Of a DNA stretch of 64,000 bases, positions 1 to 11,412 are shown piece after piece; within the stretch, counting starts at the first letter, position 1; every line of letters starts with the position of its first letter. Source of the stretch: Dermatemys mawii (Eukaryota > Chordata > Testudines > Dermatemydidae); the NCBI GenBank assembly GCA_007922305.1, contig ML677341.1, positions 70,264,911-70,328,910 on the forward strand, given 5' to 3'. The position numbers were made by a program, and so were the translations under genes. The notes beneath the pieces were generated by a model that saw nothing but the letters and a program-made list of their open reading frames with translations, did not search any database and was not told the origin of the DNA.

Positions 1-374
1 CTGAGTAGAGAGCAAACTTTAAAAGCTGAAATTTAAAATACAATTATGCTCAGAAAAGTGATAATGTGAAAATGCCATATTTTTAATCAACAGCTCTTCC
101 TCCAATATATATTCAGTTATATCAGTTTTCTTTTCTGACAAAAAATAACTTCTCCTACTTTGTTCTCTTGTTAGTACTTCGGAGTCAACACAGTTACGTT
201 GGAATGAGCTGTGATTTGTTCCCGCTCATGCATTATTAACAGTGTTACTAATGAAGTTCCAATTGTACACCCTTTATTATTGGTTGTGATGCATGAGCTG
301 GAAAGAATAGCTTGACTTGCAGATTCCACATTGTGTTAGCAGAGCTGGCTGTTAGAAAAGATATCTTGTAAGCT

Positions 375-508
375 TAGAGTGACCAGGTATCCTGAAATTA
401 CTGGGATCATCCTGATATTATGGGCTTTGTCTTGTATACTCAACTATATCTCCCCATCAAAAACCAAAAAGTCTCCCAATTTTTCACACTTGCTGGCTGG
501 TCATCCTA
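375..508 (+). mobile_element. short non-autonomous DNA transposon, degraded
   Basis: The ends tagagtgacc and ggtcatccta are inverted repeats of each other with mismatches. The flanks TGTAAGCT (367-374) and TGTAAACT (509-516) match at 7 of 8 positions, as expected for an old hAT-type 8-bp target duplication. The same family is seen inverted and better preserved at 7144-7267. It has no coding capacity. Confidence 0.6.
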
Positions 509-734
509 TGTAAACTCAGCATGTGGGTCATTGAGAGGCAGTAGCTTTAGTCTCTCTGAGGTCTTGTCCACACAGAGCCTTAGTGTGTGGCTAGTTGGGT
601 TGTAACTCTACAGCACTGTATAGCCTGCTGCATACCAGCTAGCTCAAAATTGCTCAAAATTCCTGTTTTTTGACCTGTTGCTGAGGATCTGCCTTTTAAG
701 TGTTGGTGCATTCTGAATGGGCTATATTCTATTG

Positions 735-1267
735 CAGGGGTAGGCAACCTATGGCACATGTGCCGAAGGCGGCACACGAGCTGATTTTCATTGGCACTCA
801 CTTGCTCCTGGGTCCTGGCCACTGATCTGGGGGCACTGCATTTTAATTTAATTTAATTTTAAATTAAGCTTCTTAAACATTTTATTTACTTTACGTACAA
901 CAATATTTTAGAATCAGAGAGGTAGCCATGTTAGTCTGGAATTGCAGAAGTGACAAAGAGTCCTGTGGCACCTTAAAGACTAACTCAAATTTTAGAGCAT
1001 AAGCTTTTGTGGGTTAATACCCACTTCATTGGATGCAACCCACGAAGTGGGTATTAACCCACGAAAGCTTATGCTCTAAAATTTAAGTTAATCTTTAAGG
1101 TGCCACAGGACTCTTTGTCACTTCTGCAATATTTTAGTTATATACTATAGACTTATTGGAAAAGATCTTCTAAAAATGTTAAAATGTATTACTGGCATGC
1201 GAAACCTTAACTTAGAGTGAATAAATGAAGACTCGGTAAACCACTTCTGAAAAGTTGCCGAGCTCTG
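735..1267 (+). mobile_element. non-autonomous hAT-like element, interrupted
   Basis: It begins caggggtaggcaacct and ends gttgccgagctctg, which are imperfect inverted ends. It is flanked by a perfect 8-bp duplication TTCTATTG (727-734 and 1268-1275), the hallmark of hAT insertion. A second copy of the family lies at 1536-1842 and aligns along its full length. The extra length here comes from a palindromic insertion at 911-1126. No transposase is present. Confidence 0.85.
901..1136. mobile_element. 216-bp palindromic insertion nested in the hAT, with 10-bp target duplication
   Basis: The inserted sequence is 911-1126. The duplicated target caatatttta is at 901-910 and 1127-1136. The left arm (from about 944) and the right arm (to 1126) are inverted copies: agcataagcttttgtgggtt on the left is answered by acccacgaaagcttatgct on the right, and gacaaagagtcctgtggcac by gtgccacaggactctttgtc. 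The left arm carries about 35 further bases (911-945, gagaggtagccatgttagtc) that the right arm lacks. The loop falls near 1030-1045. Related units are at 10288, 22945, 29981 and 40353. Confidence 0.85.
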
Positions 1268-1535
1268 TTCTATTGTTTTGTTTGTATTACTATTTATGTA
1301 TTGTCTCATTTGCTACCTTCAACTTAATTTTAAAATATATTTTGAGAAAGTTGCAAGATGAGTAAAATCAAATTCCTTCCTGTCCTTTCCTTTTTAAATT
1401 CTCAGTCCTCTAACTCATCTCGATATCATCCCTCCTGCCACATACAGACACCTGCACATGTTCATGCATGCACACTCACACACAGAGAACCTGTAATCAA
1501 CATTTATTTCAAAACGCCAACTCCTTTTTTTAGAG

Positions 1536-1842
1536 CAGGGATAGGCAACCTGTGGCACGGGTGCCGAATGCGGCACACGAGCTGATTTTCAGTGGCACTC
1601 ACACTGCCGTCCTGGCCACCGGTCTCGGGGGCTCTGCATTGTAATTTAATTTTCAATGAAGCTTCTTAAACATTTTTAAAACCTTATTTACTTTACATAC
1701 AACAATAGCTTAGTTCTATATTAAAGATCTATAGAAAGAGACCTTCTAAAAACATTAGAATGTATTACTGGAACGCAAAACCTTAAATTCGAGTGAATAA
1801 ATGAAGACTTGGCACACCACTTCTGAAAGGTTGCTGACCCTG
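1536..1842 (+). mobile_element. non-autonomous hAT-like element, full length
   Basis: This is the same family as 735-1267 without the insertion. It starts cagggataggcaacct and ends ggttgctgaccctg, giving clear terminal inverted repeats. The flanks TTTTAGAG (1528-1535) and CTTTAGAG (1843-1850) match at 7 of 8 bases. At 307 bp it shows the normal size of this family in the window. Confidence 0.85.
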
Positions 1843-2277
1843 CTTTAGAGCCTGGATTTCACTTTACATCTGCATTAAGCCAAATACCAAGAAATTTGAT
1901 CAAGTTGCAAATTTTCTCTCGCAGTTGGAACAGACATTTGGGAAAAGCTACATCTTCTCTGATCTTCCCTTTTGAATAAGATCAACTTACTATCTGACAT
2001 GTCTTCTGCTATAGACTATGTTAAGCATTTGGGCTCTCTATTATAGGCCATTTCAGTCTCTTACTTTTCTAATCCTGTTACCCAGTATGTAAATAACAAG
2101 AGCTAATGAATTTACAGTGGAACTTATATGATATGGGGTAGCTGCAGTTTCATGAGCAGTATAAATACCACATTATTAGCAGGCACAGTTTATTATTTAG
2201 ATTTCTAAGCAACCGTGCCTGATTGCAATCACAAATCAAGCACTTAGGCATTTAAATGACAGCTATCGATTCTAAGG

Positions 2278-2620
2278 CTTGAAGGGAGAACTGTGATAAT
2301 CATACAGTCTGACCTTCTGTAAAACACAGGACACAGAACTTCCCCATAATAATTCCTAGAGCAGATCTTTTAGAAAAAATATTCAAGCTTGACTGAAAAA
2401 CGGTCAGTGACAGAAAATCCACCACAATCCTTAGTAAATTGTTCCAATGGTTAATTATTCTTGTTGTTAAAAATTAATACCTTATTTCCAGCCTCAATTT
2501 GTATAGCTTCAGCTTCCAGCCATTGGATTGTGTTACACCCATTATTAAATATTTTTTGTCCATATACATATGTGCAGACTTCATCATTCATCCCTTAACT
2601 TTATATTTGTTAAGCTTAAT
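2278..2620 (-). mobile_element. CR1/L3-type LINE, 3' part, antisense, old
   Basis: It resembles the antisense 3' untranslated region of an old CR1-class LINE (cagtctgaccttctgtaaaacac and ccaatggttaattattc stretches). The element resumes at 3108 on the far side of an inserted hAT, where ORF2 C-terminal sequence is visible. The family assignment rests on recognition and not on an alignment. Confidence 0.6.
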
Positions 2621-3099
2621 CAGGGGTGGGTGAACTATGGCCCACCGGGCCAGACACGCTGTTCTGAGCAGTGGCATGGTAAGGGAGCCAGAGCAGGGAG
2701 TTGGATAAGGAGCAGAGGGTCTTGGGGGGGCGGTCAGGGGATGAGTAAAGGGGGTTGGATGGTGCGTGGGAGTCCCAGGGGCCTGTCAGGGGCTCGGGGT
2801 GTGGCTAGGGGTCGGGGCAGTCAGGAGACAGGGAGCAGGGGAGTTGGATAGGGTGTTGGGTCCACGGGAGGCAGTTAGAGTGGCGGGGATATCCAGAGGG
2901 GGCAATCAGGGGATAAGGAGCGGGGGTGGGAAGGTTGGATGGGTTGGGGGTTCTGAGGGGAGCAGTCAAGGAGCGGGAAGTGGGTGGGAGTCGGGGGTGG
3001 GGCCAGGCTGTTTGGAGACGCACAGCCTTCTTTACCTGGTCCTCCACACAATTTTGAACCCCAATGTGGCCCTCAGGCCAAGAGGTTTTCCCATCCCTG
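2621..3099 (+). mobile_element. non-autonomous hAT-like element, G-rich interior
   Basis: The ends are caggggtgggtgaactatgg and gttttcccatccctg. The flanks AGCTTAAT (2613-2620) and AGCTAAAT (3100-3107) match at 7 of 8 bases. The interior is strongly G-rich on this strand, with many runs of 4-7 G. Reading frames through it are composition artefacts. Relatives are at 6259-6908 and 33476-34194 (opposite orientation) and 18622-19168. Confidence 0.8.
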
Positions 3100-3107
3100 A
3101 GCTAAAT

Positions 3108-3295
3108 AGATTGAGCTCTTTGTGTCTATCACTACAAGGCTGGGTTTCTAATCCTTTAATTATTCTTGTGGTTCTTCTCTGAACCCTCTCCAATTTATCA
3201 AAATCCTTCTCGAATTGTGGAGACCAGAACTGGACACAATATTTCAGAAGCGGTTGCAGCTTATTATCCACCACAACCCCCACATATTTTTCAGA
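3108..3295 (-). pseudogene. CR1 LINE ORF2 C-terminal fragment
   Basis: Read on the minus strand, this encodes the CR1 ORF2 C-terminal signature: LLKYCVQFWSP, then LERVQRRTTRIIKGLE, then LNLFSS. It has no upstream reverse transcriptase and no intact frame beyond this fragment. It is continuous with 2278-2620, from which it is separated only by the hAT insertion, so it is one broken LINE copy. Confidence 0.8.
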
Positions 3296-3780
3296 CACAT
3301 AAACTGTGCCTGCAAAATTGCAGGTTTAACAAAAAAAATCCTTGTTATGGCCAAGCTGAAAATCAAAGCCAACATACGCATTAGCGGTGAAAGTCTATCT
3401 ATTTATTTTAACATGTTTAGCTGCACATTCTCTTTGTTGTGTTCCTTTGACAAATTGCAGGTAATCCATGTGGTGAAGCCTGTGCAAGCCATACACAGAT
3501 CAATTGCCCATACAAAGTTTCATTCTAGGCTGAAAAGTAAATCAGTTAATTCTGTAATGCAGAAAGCTCTCTCGGGAAACTTAATGAAATCTGTGTTTCA
3601 AAGATAATCCATACATAGTGAATAGGTATTGAAAAGAGTGGCACCCGCTGCCAGGTTTCCTTTTCATAGATTGCATTGCTCTAAAAAGGCTTTATCAGTA
3701 TACTGTAAAGGCATCTTCAGTTACCTGGGCATTATGAGAAAAAACGATTTGATAGCTCAGCAAGATAAACAATAAGGGGG

Positions 3781-3812
3781 TGGTGTGCGTGTGTGTGTTT
3801 GTTTGTTTGTTT
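3781..3812 (+). repeat. (TG)n/(TTTG)n microsatellite
   Basis: A gtgtgcgtgtgtgtg run passes directly into four TTTG units. It is a simple repeat of about 30 bp. Confidence 0.8.
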
Positions 3813-4340
3813 AACAGGAACCTCAATGAAGATTTAGAATATGAGCACAGAAGAGGTACTTGGAATTTTATATGGATGGAGTTAGAACTCAAATTTCACA
3901 GTGCACAGTTTAAAACATAGACTTTTGACCCATTTCCCTGGGATGTGTCTAGAGTTCTTTATAAAGTAAATGTTCTGTGTAGTTCACAAATTAGTCTTTT
4001 ACACATAGATTGTAAAGGTGGCAGGTAAAAAAGTCTGTAGGAAATGTTTCAGTGAAAGCATTGATGTGCATTTGAAGAGGATAGAATAGCTAGATAATAG
4101 TAAGAAACTAGAAAAATTGTTCAATATCAATGGATTAAAAATATGTCCACGAATAGTCCATTTTTTTTCTGCTGAGAAGTTCAGCATTTTTCTCTTGACA
4201 TAGTTTTCTGTTGCCCACTCTTTAAAATTTGGATGACACTGTGTTCAAAAACATCTGGTCTACAAAGGATTATAGGTGGAGCACTTGGTCTGAAGAGAAC
4301 ATAATTTTTCATTTTATATTAGTATGTTCTCTCTGTCTCA

Positions 4341-5550
4341 GACTTTAAGGCCAGAAGGGACCATCATGATCATCTAGTCTGACCTCCTGCACATCGCAGG
4401 CCACAGAACCTCAACCACTTTTTCCTGTAATAGGCCTCTCACCTCTGGCTGTGTTACTGAAGTCCTCAAATCATGATTTAAAGACTTCAAGTTACAAAGG
4501 ATACACCATTTACTCTAGTTTAAACCAGCAAGTGACCCATGATGCAGAGGCAGGTGACCCTCCCTCCCTATTCTCTGCGAATCTGACCTGGGGGCAAGTT
4601 CCTTCCTGACCCCAAATATGGTGATCAGTTAGACCATGAGCATGTGAGAAGACGCACCAGCCAGACATCTGGGAAAGAATTCTCTGTAGTAACTCGGAGG
4701 CTTCCCCATCTTTGGCAGTTGAGGATTTTTGCTACTGGCAGTTGCAGATGGGCCACATGCCATTGTAGGCAATCTTATCCTACCATTCCCTCCATAAACT
4801 TATCGAGCTCCGTCTTGAAACCAGTTTTTTGCCCCCCACTGCTCCCATTGGAAGGCTGTTCCAGAACTTCACTCCTCTGAGGGTTAGAAACCTTTAGTCT
4901 AATTTTGAGCCTAACCTTGTTGATTGCCAGCTTATAGCCATTTGTTCTTGTGCCAACATTGGTGCTTAACTTAAATAACTCCTCTTCCTCCCTGAAGTTT
5001 ATCCTTCTGATGTATTTATACACAGCAATTATATCTCCCCTCAGCTTTCAGTTTGTTAAGCTAAATAAGCCAAGCTCCTTAAGTCTCCTCTTGTAAGGTA
5101 GGTTCTCTATTCCTCTAATCATCCTAGTAGCCCTTCTCTGCACCTGTGCCAGTTTGAATTAATCTTTCTTAAACATGGGAGACCAAATTTGCATACCGTA
5201 TTCCAGATGAGGACTCACCAGTGACTTGTAAAGTGATAAATAATAATTCCCTCTCTGTACTGGAAACACTTCATCTGATGCATCCTAGGACTGCATTAAG
5301 CTTTTTCATGGCCACATCACATTGGCGGCTCATAGTTATTCTGTGATCAGCCGATACACCCAGGTCTTTCTCCTCCTCTATCATTTCCAACTGATACGAT
5401 CCCAAATTATAGCAAAAATTCTTGTTGTCTTAAATGCTTGACTTTGCACAATTAAATTTCATCCTATTCCTATTACTCCCATTTTCAAGGTTATCCAGAT
5501 GTTCTTGTATGATATTCTGGTCCTTCCTGGATTAAATTGTAATTATTCCA
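4341..5550 (-). pseudogene. CR1 LINE, 3' end, antisense, about 1.2 kb
   Basis: From 4341 the sequence reads as an inverted CR1 3' untranslated region (ggccagaagggaccatcatg, then atctagtctgacctcctgca). It continues through the C-terminal ORF2 region around 4775-5160, with minus-strand frames FKTELDKFMEG and REEEELFKLSTNVGTRTNGYKL, and reaches about 5550. Frame breaks are frequent, so it is a dead 5'-truncated copy. 5' truncation is normal for this LINE class. Confidence 0.85.
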
Positions 5551-6017
5551 TAAGATATATCTTTTGTAGCTGCATTGATTTCATAGCAGAGTATTTGTCC
5601 ATTCTAGATGCTAGGAGAACCTGTTAGATCCAATAGTCTGTAGCTACTTAGAGCACAGTGAGAGCTTTAAATGCTCAAGGATTGCAAGACTGGGCCCTTA
5701 CCATACACTTGTGCTGATTTGGTGGTCAGAGCTCTAAAATTGCCCTGAGTTAGAGGAGAAGCAGGCCTCTCTGAAAATGCCAGCCAAATGCGTACTAATG
5801 TCCCATTGAGTTCTCTAGGCTTTTACACTGAGTCACCCTGAAAAATGTCGTGCTACTTACTCCTGTTCACCTGCAGGTTCAGAAATATTGTAGCAGCCTC
5901 ATAGAGCTGGTCAAATTGCATTGAAGCCAAAATATTTTGATTAAATTTTCATTCGGAAGGTTTTTTGGTTCTTGAGCACATTGGTCAGCAGAGAGCACAT
6001 GTGCTACATTCACCCTT

Positions 6018-6175
6018 TTTAACCTGGCGGTTGAAGTGTGAGTCTCAGGTTCAAGTTTCTGCTCTGCCTAATTCAGAGTGACCTGCACTGGAAAATGTTC
6101 CTCTGAATCAAGCAGAGCAGAGGCTTGAACCTGGTTCTCAGACATCCCAGGGTTCTAACCACCAGACCATAGAGT
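6018..6175. repeat. head-to-head tRNA-like palindrome (SINE-related)
   Basis: The right arm, read on the minus strand, looks like a tRNA-derived head: an A-box-like tggtctggtggttag followed by a B-box-like ggttcaagcc, then ctctgctctgcttgattcag. The left arm carries the same elements on the plus strand (ggttcaagtttctgctctgc, 6049-6068). The arms pair as an inverted repeat with a short centre around 6085-6100. A single plus-strand head of similar type lies at 11336. It is not a functional tRNA gene. Confidence 0.6.
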
Positions 6176-6258
6176 GTGAGTCTCACACTCGAAAAGCTCA
6201 AGTTGTGATTAGAAAGCTGAGACTGTGACTGTTTTGTTTTCATTAAAATGTTCTAAAT

Positions 6259-6908
6259 CAGGGCTGGGCAAACCTTTTGGCCTGAGGGCCACATCGGGGT
6301 TGCAAAACTGCATGGAGGGCCAGGTAGGGAAGGCTGTGCCTCCCCAAACAGCCTGGCCCCGCCCCCATCTGACCCTCTCCCACTTCCTGCCCCCTGACTT
6401 CCTCCCTCAGAATCTACCATCCATCCAACCCCGCCCCACTCATTATTCCATGACTGCCCCCTCCAGAGACTCCCCCTGCTCCTAACCATCCCCCTGGGAC
6501 CGCACCCCCATCTAAGCCTCCCTGCTTCTTGTCCTCTGACTGCTCTGACCCTTAGCCACACCCCTACCCCCTGACAGCCCCTGGGTCTCCCACACCTATG
6601 CAACCCCCCATTTCCTGTCCCCTGACCGCCCCCCAGAACCTCCGCCCCATCCAACCACCCCCTGCTCCCTGCCCCTTATCCAGTCCCCTGGCATCGACCC
6701 CCTTACCATGTCTTTCAGAGCAGTATGTTGGGCAACTGCACGGAGCCAGACATGCTGCCTTGCCAGAGCGCACAGGCCTGCCCCCCAGAGCTCTGCCAAT
6801 GCGGTGACATGGCTCCGGAGTAGGGGAGGAACCGGGGGGATCATCCCCAGCCCGGGAGCTCAGGGACCACGCAGGATGGTCCCACAGGCCATAGTTTGTC
6901 CACCCTTG
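6259..6908 (-). mobile_element. non-autonomous hAT-like element, C-rich on this strand
   Basis: The ends are cagggctgggcaaacctt and atagtttgtccacccttg. The flanks TTCTAAAT (6251-6258) and TTCTAAGG (6909-6916) match at 6 of 8. It is the inverse orientation of the family at 2621-3099. Its C-rich interior gives long but meaningless open frames on both strands. Confidence 0.75.
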
Positions 6909-7143
6909 TTCTAAGGGCTTGTTTTGGTTCCAGTGCCAAGCTAATACAAATGTCAAAGTTGCCACAAGACAATTGTCGTCCTCTAAACAGCTCTCTGATA
7001 GGATCTCCCGACTACTCCAACCCATGCACAGACAGATGATGCAGCAGAGTAAGGATTGCTTTGTTTTCTCTTATTCCCCTTCATGGGTGCATAGAGCAAG
7101 TGATAGTCTCCCCTTTAGAGAGACTTTACCCACCATATATCTC

Positions 7144-7267
7144 TAGGGAGACCAGTCAGCAAGTGTGAAAAACCGGCAGAGAGAGTCGGGGGTAATAGGA
7201 GCCTATATAAGAAAAAGACCCCAAAATTGGGACTGTCCCTATAAAATCAGGCCATCTGGTCACCCTA
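7144..7267 (-). mobile_element. 124-bp non-autonomous DNA transposon
   Basis: The ends tagggagacc and ggtcacccta are near-perfect inverted repeats. The flanks carry a perfect 8-bp duplication TATATCTC (7136-7143 and 7268-7275). It is the same family as 375-508 in the opposite orientation. A fragment ggtcaccctaa at 32771 may be a third trace. Confidence 0.8.
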
Positions 7268-10200
7268 TATATCTCTTAGTTTTTATTGGGGCTCTGGAGG
7301 CTTAATGTGTAATCATAATTAACTACAATAAAATTCTGTTATAGCTTTATTTGTTTCTTGCCCTTTCATGGATGTAATGCAGTGATGATGTGAGTGAGAT
7401 TTAACAAAGTCTGAACTCGGGGAAGCATTCTGTTGAGATAGCCATGAAGAATGAAATCCTTTGCCAGCCAGTTAGACCTGTCCTTCTATTTAAGCTATTT
7501 TCTAAATTACAAAACTCCATTCTGCTCATGTAAGCCTTTTATATTCAGACATAAAAGCTTTTCAAATGATCCCTCAAAATGCCTTATAGGCAAAACAGTT
7601 TAAAGTAACATTCCTTTGGCAGTTTTAATACTACAGTATTTATTAAATCCGTTAGACAGCCTTTGTAATTTATATTAATAGGTTTACATAGAGCTTTCCA
7701 TTTAGAAGGAACAGTACTGACTCCTTTGTGAAATATTCATTGTTAAGCACTAATATAAAAACATTGGACTTATCTTTTGAAGTTACTTTTCTTATCCCTG
7801 TTCAAAATTTAAAACCGCCCTCAAAGACCTTCCGATAAAGATAAATAAAGATAGCAGAAGACTAAAATAGAGAGCTGTTAGTTTTGGGGTCTTGAGCCTA
7901 CAATTGTTCAGTCTGCAGAATTCCTGTTGGTTTCAATGAGAATTCTGTGCATGGCATGTTGATGAACTTTAGGTGCTGTTATAGATTTTGGACCTTCATG
8001 TTTTAAAATTTAGCTTGCTGACCTTTGCTTTGGGTTTCACATATGAATGTGTCATTTTGAAATATTGCAACTGTGGGACGCTAATTATAGCATAGTGCCC
8101 AGGTATATTTTCATTTGAACCAATATGCCCAAATATACACTTCTAGGAAATACAGTTATAATTCTTTCCCCTCTAGAACCTTACATATTTTGATGTCTGT
8201 TTAATAACAGATGTCTAAAACAGAAAAAAAAATGTATTTAGAACATAAACACTTTGAATCTGGCATAAATAGGTTTTACAATGAAGTCAAGTCTGTTAGA
8301 GAATTAGTTTCTGTCCCAAACAGTTAAAATCCATCGTTTTAGTGAATTGTTTTTCATGTATTTTAGTTTAACATGCTTGGTCTCAGAACTAGAAACTGTT
8401 TCTGAAACACACATCAGCAAGTTCCATTGTCTGTTTCCTATTAGCTTGATTTCTACTTGCCCAAGTCAAATGAATATTTTCCCCTAATATTAAAATTCTT
8501 TCTTTTGAGAGGAAAAATTCCATAATGGCTTTTTATCAATGTCATATGACCTCGTTCATCTAGGTGATTCTTTTAAAAAACGGTCATGGGATTGAGACAC
8601 TTACAACACTCTTCCTATCCCACTACATATCTGAAATATACAACACTGATTTTTTTTTCTGAATTACCAAAAGTAAGAGAAAATAGCATTTTGTAATATA
8701 ATTTTTCATTTACAACTGTTCCTAAAATAGAAACTGTTACAGCGATACCCATGGTATGGGCAAAGCTTCTCTGGCATATTTAAATATGTCACTCTTATTT
8801 GTTGCTGTTCTTTACACAGACTTATAAAATGGTTTTGGATGTAAGCTGCAATCAGATGTACTGAAGAGGCTTAGAAACCATTTAATTATGTCAGTGAATG
8901 TACAGTTGGGATTTACAGCCCTTTCACCATCCACATCATTTGGCCATTTCCAAACAATTTTTTTAAAAATCAAATAATGTTGTAAAAGTATTGAGAATGC
9001 TTAATTCATATAATTTTCATAATTTATAGTTTAATCAAATATATATACATATTGTTGTGCATATCTAAAATGTGCTTTGAAATTCACTTGCATTTCTCTT
9101 CTTCCCTTCCCATCATTGTAAGTGAAATGCCAATTTTCTGAGTGACTCAGTATCATAGTTTTCAGAATGTAGTGGCAATCTTCCACCCCTGTAGCATTGA
9201 GATGGTCTAGAATACTCATGCCTCTAGAAGTGATAATGGTACTCCAATGTATTTCCTGTATCATCACTGTGCATATAGGCACCTAACTCCCATTGATTTA
9301 AATGAGTTTTAGGCTCCTAAATCCTTTTGAGGATCTGGACCACAGTGTCTCATGTCCACTAGGGATCTCTTTATCTACTCTACACAACACATGAGTCATG
9401 CTGGCTGACAAGCCCCTCTGTGAGGCAACTGTAATTTTTGTTTGCTATGACATGACCCAGCCAATGTTGTTTTCAATGTGTACGTACACAATGGTGATTG
9501 CTAGGGAACCTACATATTACCTGGTTGCAGTTAGTGTCCTGGGTGATGTGGATCATTTACTCCCTCTTATTCCTCCTGCATTTTTCCCCTGTCCATTCAT
9601 TGCCTACCTCTGCTCTTCCCGTAGCTAGACATTAGCAGCCCTCCAAATGATTCTGCTGTTGTCATATTTGGAAGGATAACTACAAAGAACAAAGATTAGA
9701 AGATATAATGCTGTTGAACAATTGAGCAGACCTAAGCTAGCAGAAGTGGCTCTTTTCTGAAGTCCATTACTCCCATTCACTATGAAAAAGCATGGGTTGG
9801 GCGAGGGATGGGGAGGGAGAGCAGGAAGGAATAAGTCCTCCTCTCTTCTCCCACTTTTCTTTCTCCCACCTTCTCATAGGGCTTTGTCTCCTGCTCTTCT
9901 CCCTCTACAGTCTCTGTCTGGGTGATCTCATGGCCTCACATAATTTCAGCTATATCTCTATACTGATGACTCACTAGTCTAACTCATCCCTCCCTCCCTG
10001 TCTCTCTCCACGAGAACATGCATTTCAGTTTGACTTTTTCCTCTCAAATTCTCACCACTAGCCCCATTCTTGGTCGTTGGGAAGAGCATCATCATTTTTC
10101 TCAGAGATTGACTCCTTCCCTGCCATTGCCCTTCACATCCAGGCTTTGTCCAAATCCTGTTGCTTCTTCCTCCAAGATATTTCAAGATTAGACCTTCTTT

Positions 10201-10287
10201 TTCTGTCCACACTTCTAACAGCTCTTGAATGGGCCCTTTATTATCTCCCATTTTGTTTACTAAAACCTCTTCTATTTTCCACTTTAT

Positions 10288-10414
10288 GCATCTGATGAAG
10301 TGGGTTCTAGCCCATGAAAGCTTATGCTCGAATAAATTTGTTAGTCTCTAAGATGCCACAAGGACTCCTTGTTGTTTTTGCTGATACAGATTAACATGAC
10401 TACCACTCTGAAAC
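10288..10414 (+). repeat. palindrome-family short repeat, single unit with complete 3' end
   Basis: This is one unit of the family that forms the palindromes at 911 and 40353. It starts gcatctgatgaagtgggttc, passes catgaaagcttatgctcgaa and ttagtctctaagatgccaca, and ends with gatacagattaacatgact and ccactctgaaac. The last ~40 bases are the part that the right arms of the palindromic copies lack. It is useful as a reference for the unit. Confidence 0.7.
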
Positions 10415-10559
10415 CTCTTCTTCTCTGATTCTCCGTGACTGTCACTTGAGGATCTCTCACCCTCAGTGGATAACTGAAGGACACTTGTAGCATGCAATGT
10501 TTGGTTTCCTATAAAACAGTTTGGAAGGATGTCACATTCCAGGGTGCAATCTAGATCAG

Positions 10560-11320
10560 TGAGGGGCTGTGTCACCTTCTGCCCTGTGACATGGGGTGCC
10601 TCAGAATGTTTGCAGTTGTAGTTCTCAACCTGGGCCGCTTACAAACAGCCAAACAGCATGAAGATCATATCCTGAGTGTCTGTATATAGCTGCAGTCCTG
10701 GTCCCACAACTCTGACCCCAGCAGCCTGTCAGCAACACACCAGACACACTCTGGCTTTCAACAGCCTTGGTCACTTACTTGCAGGGTGACTCCAACACAA
10801 TCCCCATCCCGAATTTTCCCAAAAATGTGTGTTCTGCTGTGTCTTGTCTCCTCCTGGACAGTTCAGATATTCTAGGTCCATTGCTTGTTAAGGAGTCAAT
10901 ATCCAACAGTTTGTTACTTTAAATGGACTTACCAAACAGCTTGGTTAAAACACAATACTGGATTAGTTTTGATTAAAATTGAAACAAGTTTATTTAACTA
11001 TAGAGAGATTTTTAAGTGAGTATATGGTATTAAAGTCAGAAATTGTTACAAGAGAAATCAAGATAAAATGTTTTCTAGTAGCTAAGATTTAACAAACTAG
11101 ACTTGGTTCAAGATAAAATCCTTACCTCATGTTCCCAGCAAAATTTCTGAGCAAACACTCAGGTCAGGATGCCTCCGCCCAAAAGTCAAGGGGCTGGTTC
11201 CTTTGTCGTCTTAGGTAGCAGAGAGAGTGAAAACCAAAGCTTTTCTCAGAAACGGCTCTCTTAGTGTCTCCTGTTGAAGCAGTTCTACATTGTCTAAATA
11301 ACTAAACATTCTTTGGGACC
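10560..11320. repeat. possible LTR-type interspersed repeat, degraded
   Basis: The stretch has the composition and phrases (gaaacaagtttatttaac, aactagacttggttcaaga) that I associate with dispersed turtle LTR-type repeats. I cannot define clean TG/CA ends or a target duplication, so the boundaries are approximate. Confidence 0.3.
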
Positions 11321-11335
11321 TAAAGAAAGACACTG

Positions 11336-11412
11336 AGTCTATAGTGTAGTGGTTAGGGTATTCTATTGGAATGTGGAAAACTCAGGTTCAATTCTCCTGC
11401 ATCCAGTGGACC
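11336..11412 (+). repeat. tRNA-like SINE head fragment
   Basis: An A-box-like tagtgtagtggttaggg (11342-11358) is followed, at tRNA spacing, by a B-box-like caggttcaattctcc. This matches the arms of the 6018-6175 palindrome. No cloverleaf with a plausible anticodon stem is preserved, so it is a SINE relic and not a tRNA gene. Confidence 0.5.

Noticed and set aside
6120..6175. Possible tRNA gene on the minus strand
   Set aside because: A- and B-box-like motifs are present, but no acceptor stem or anticodon stem closes, and the sequence is one arm of a palindromic SINE-related repeat.
9820..9990. Possible exon after a strong pyrimidine tract
   Set aside because: The acceptor-like ccaccttctcatag is followed by a short frame with no similarity to anoctamin sequence and no matching donor in phase.
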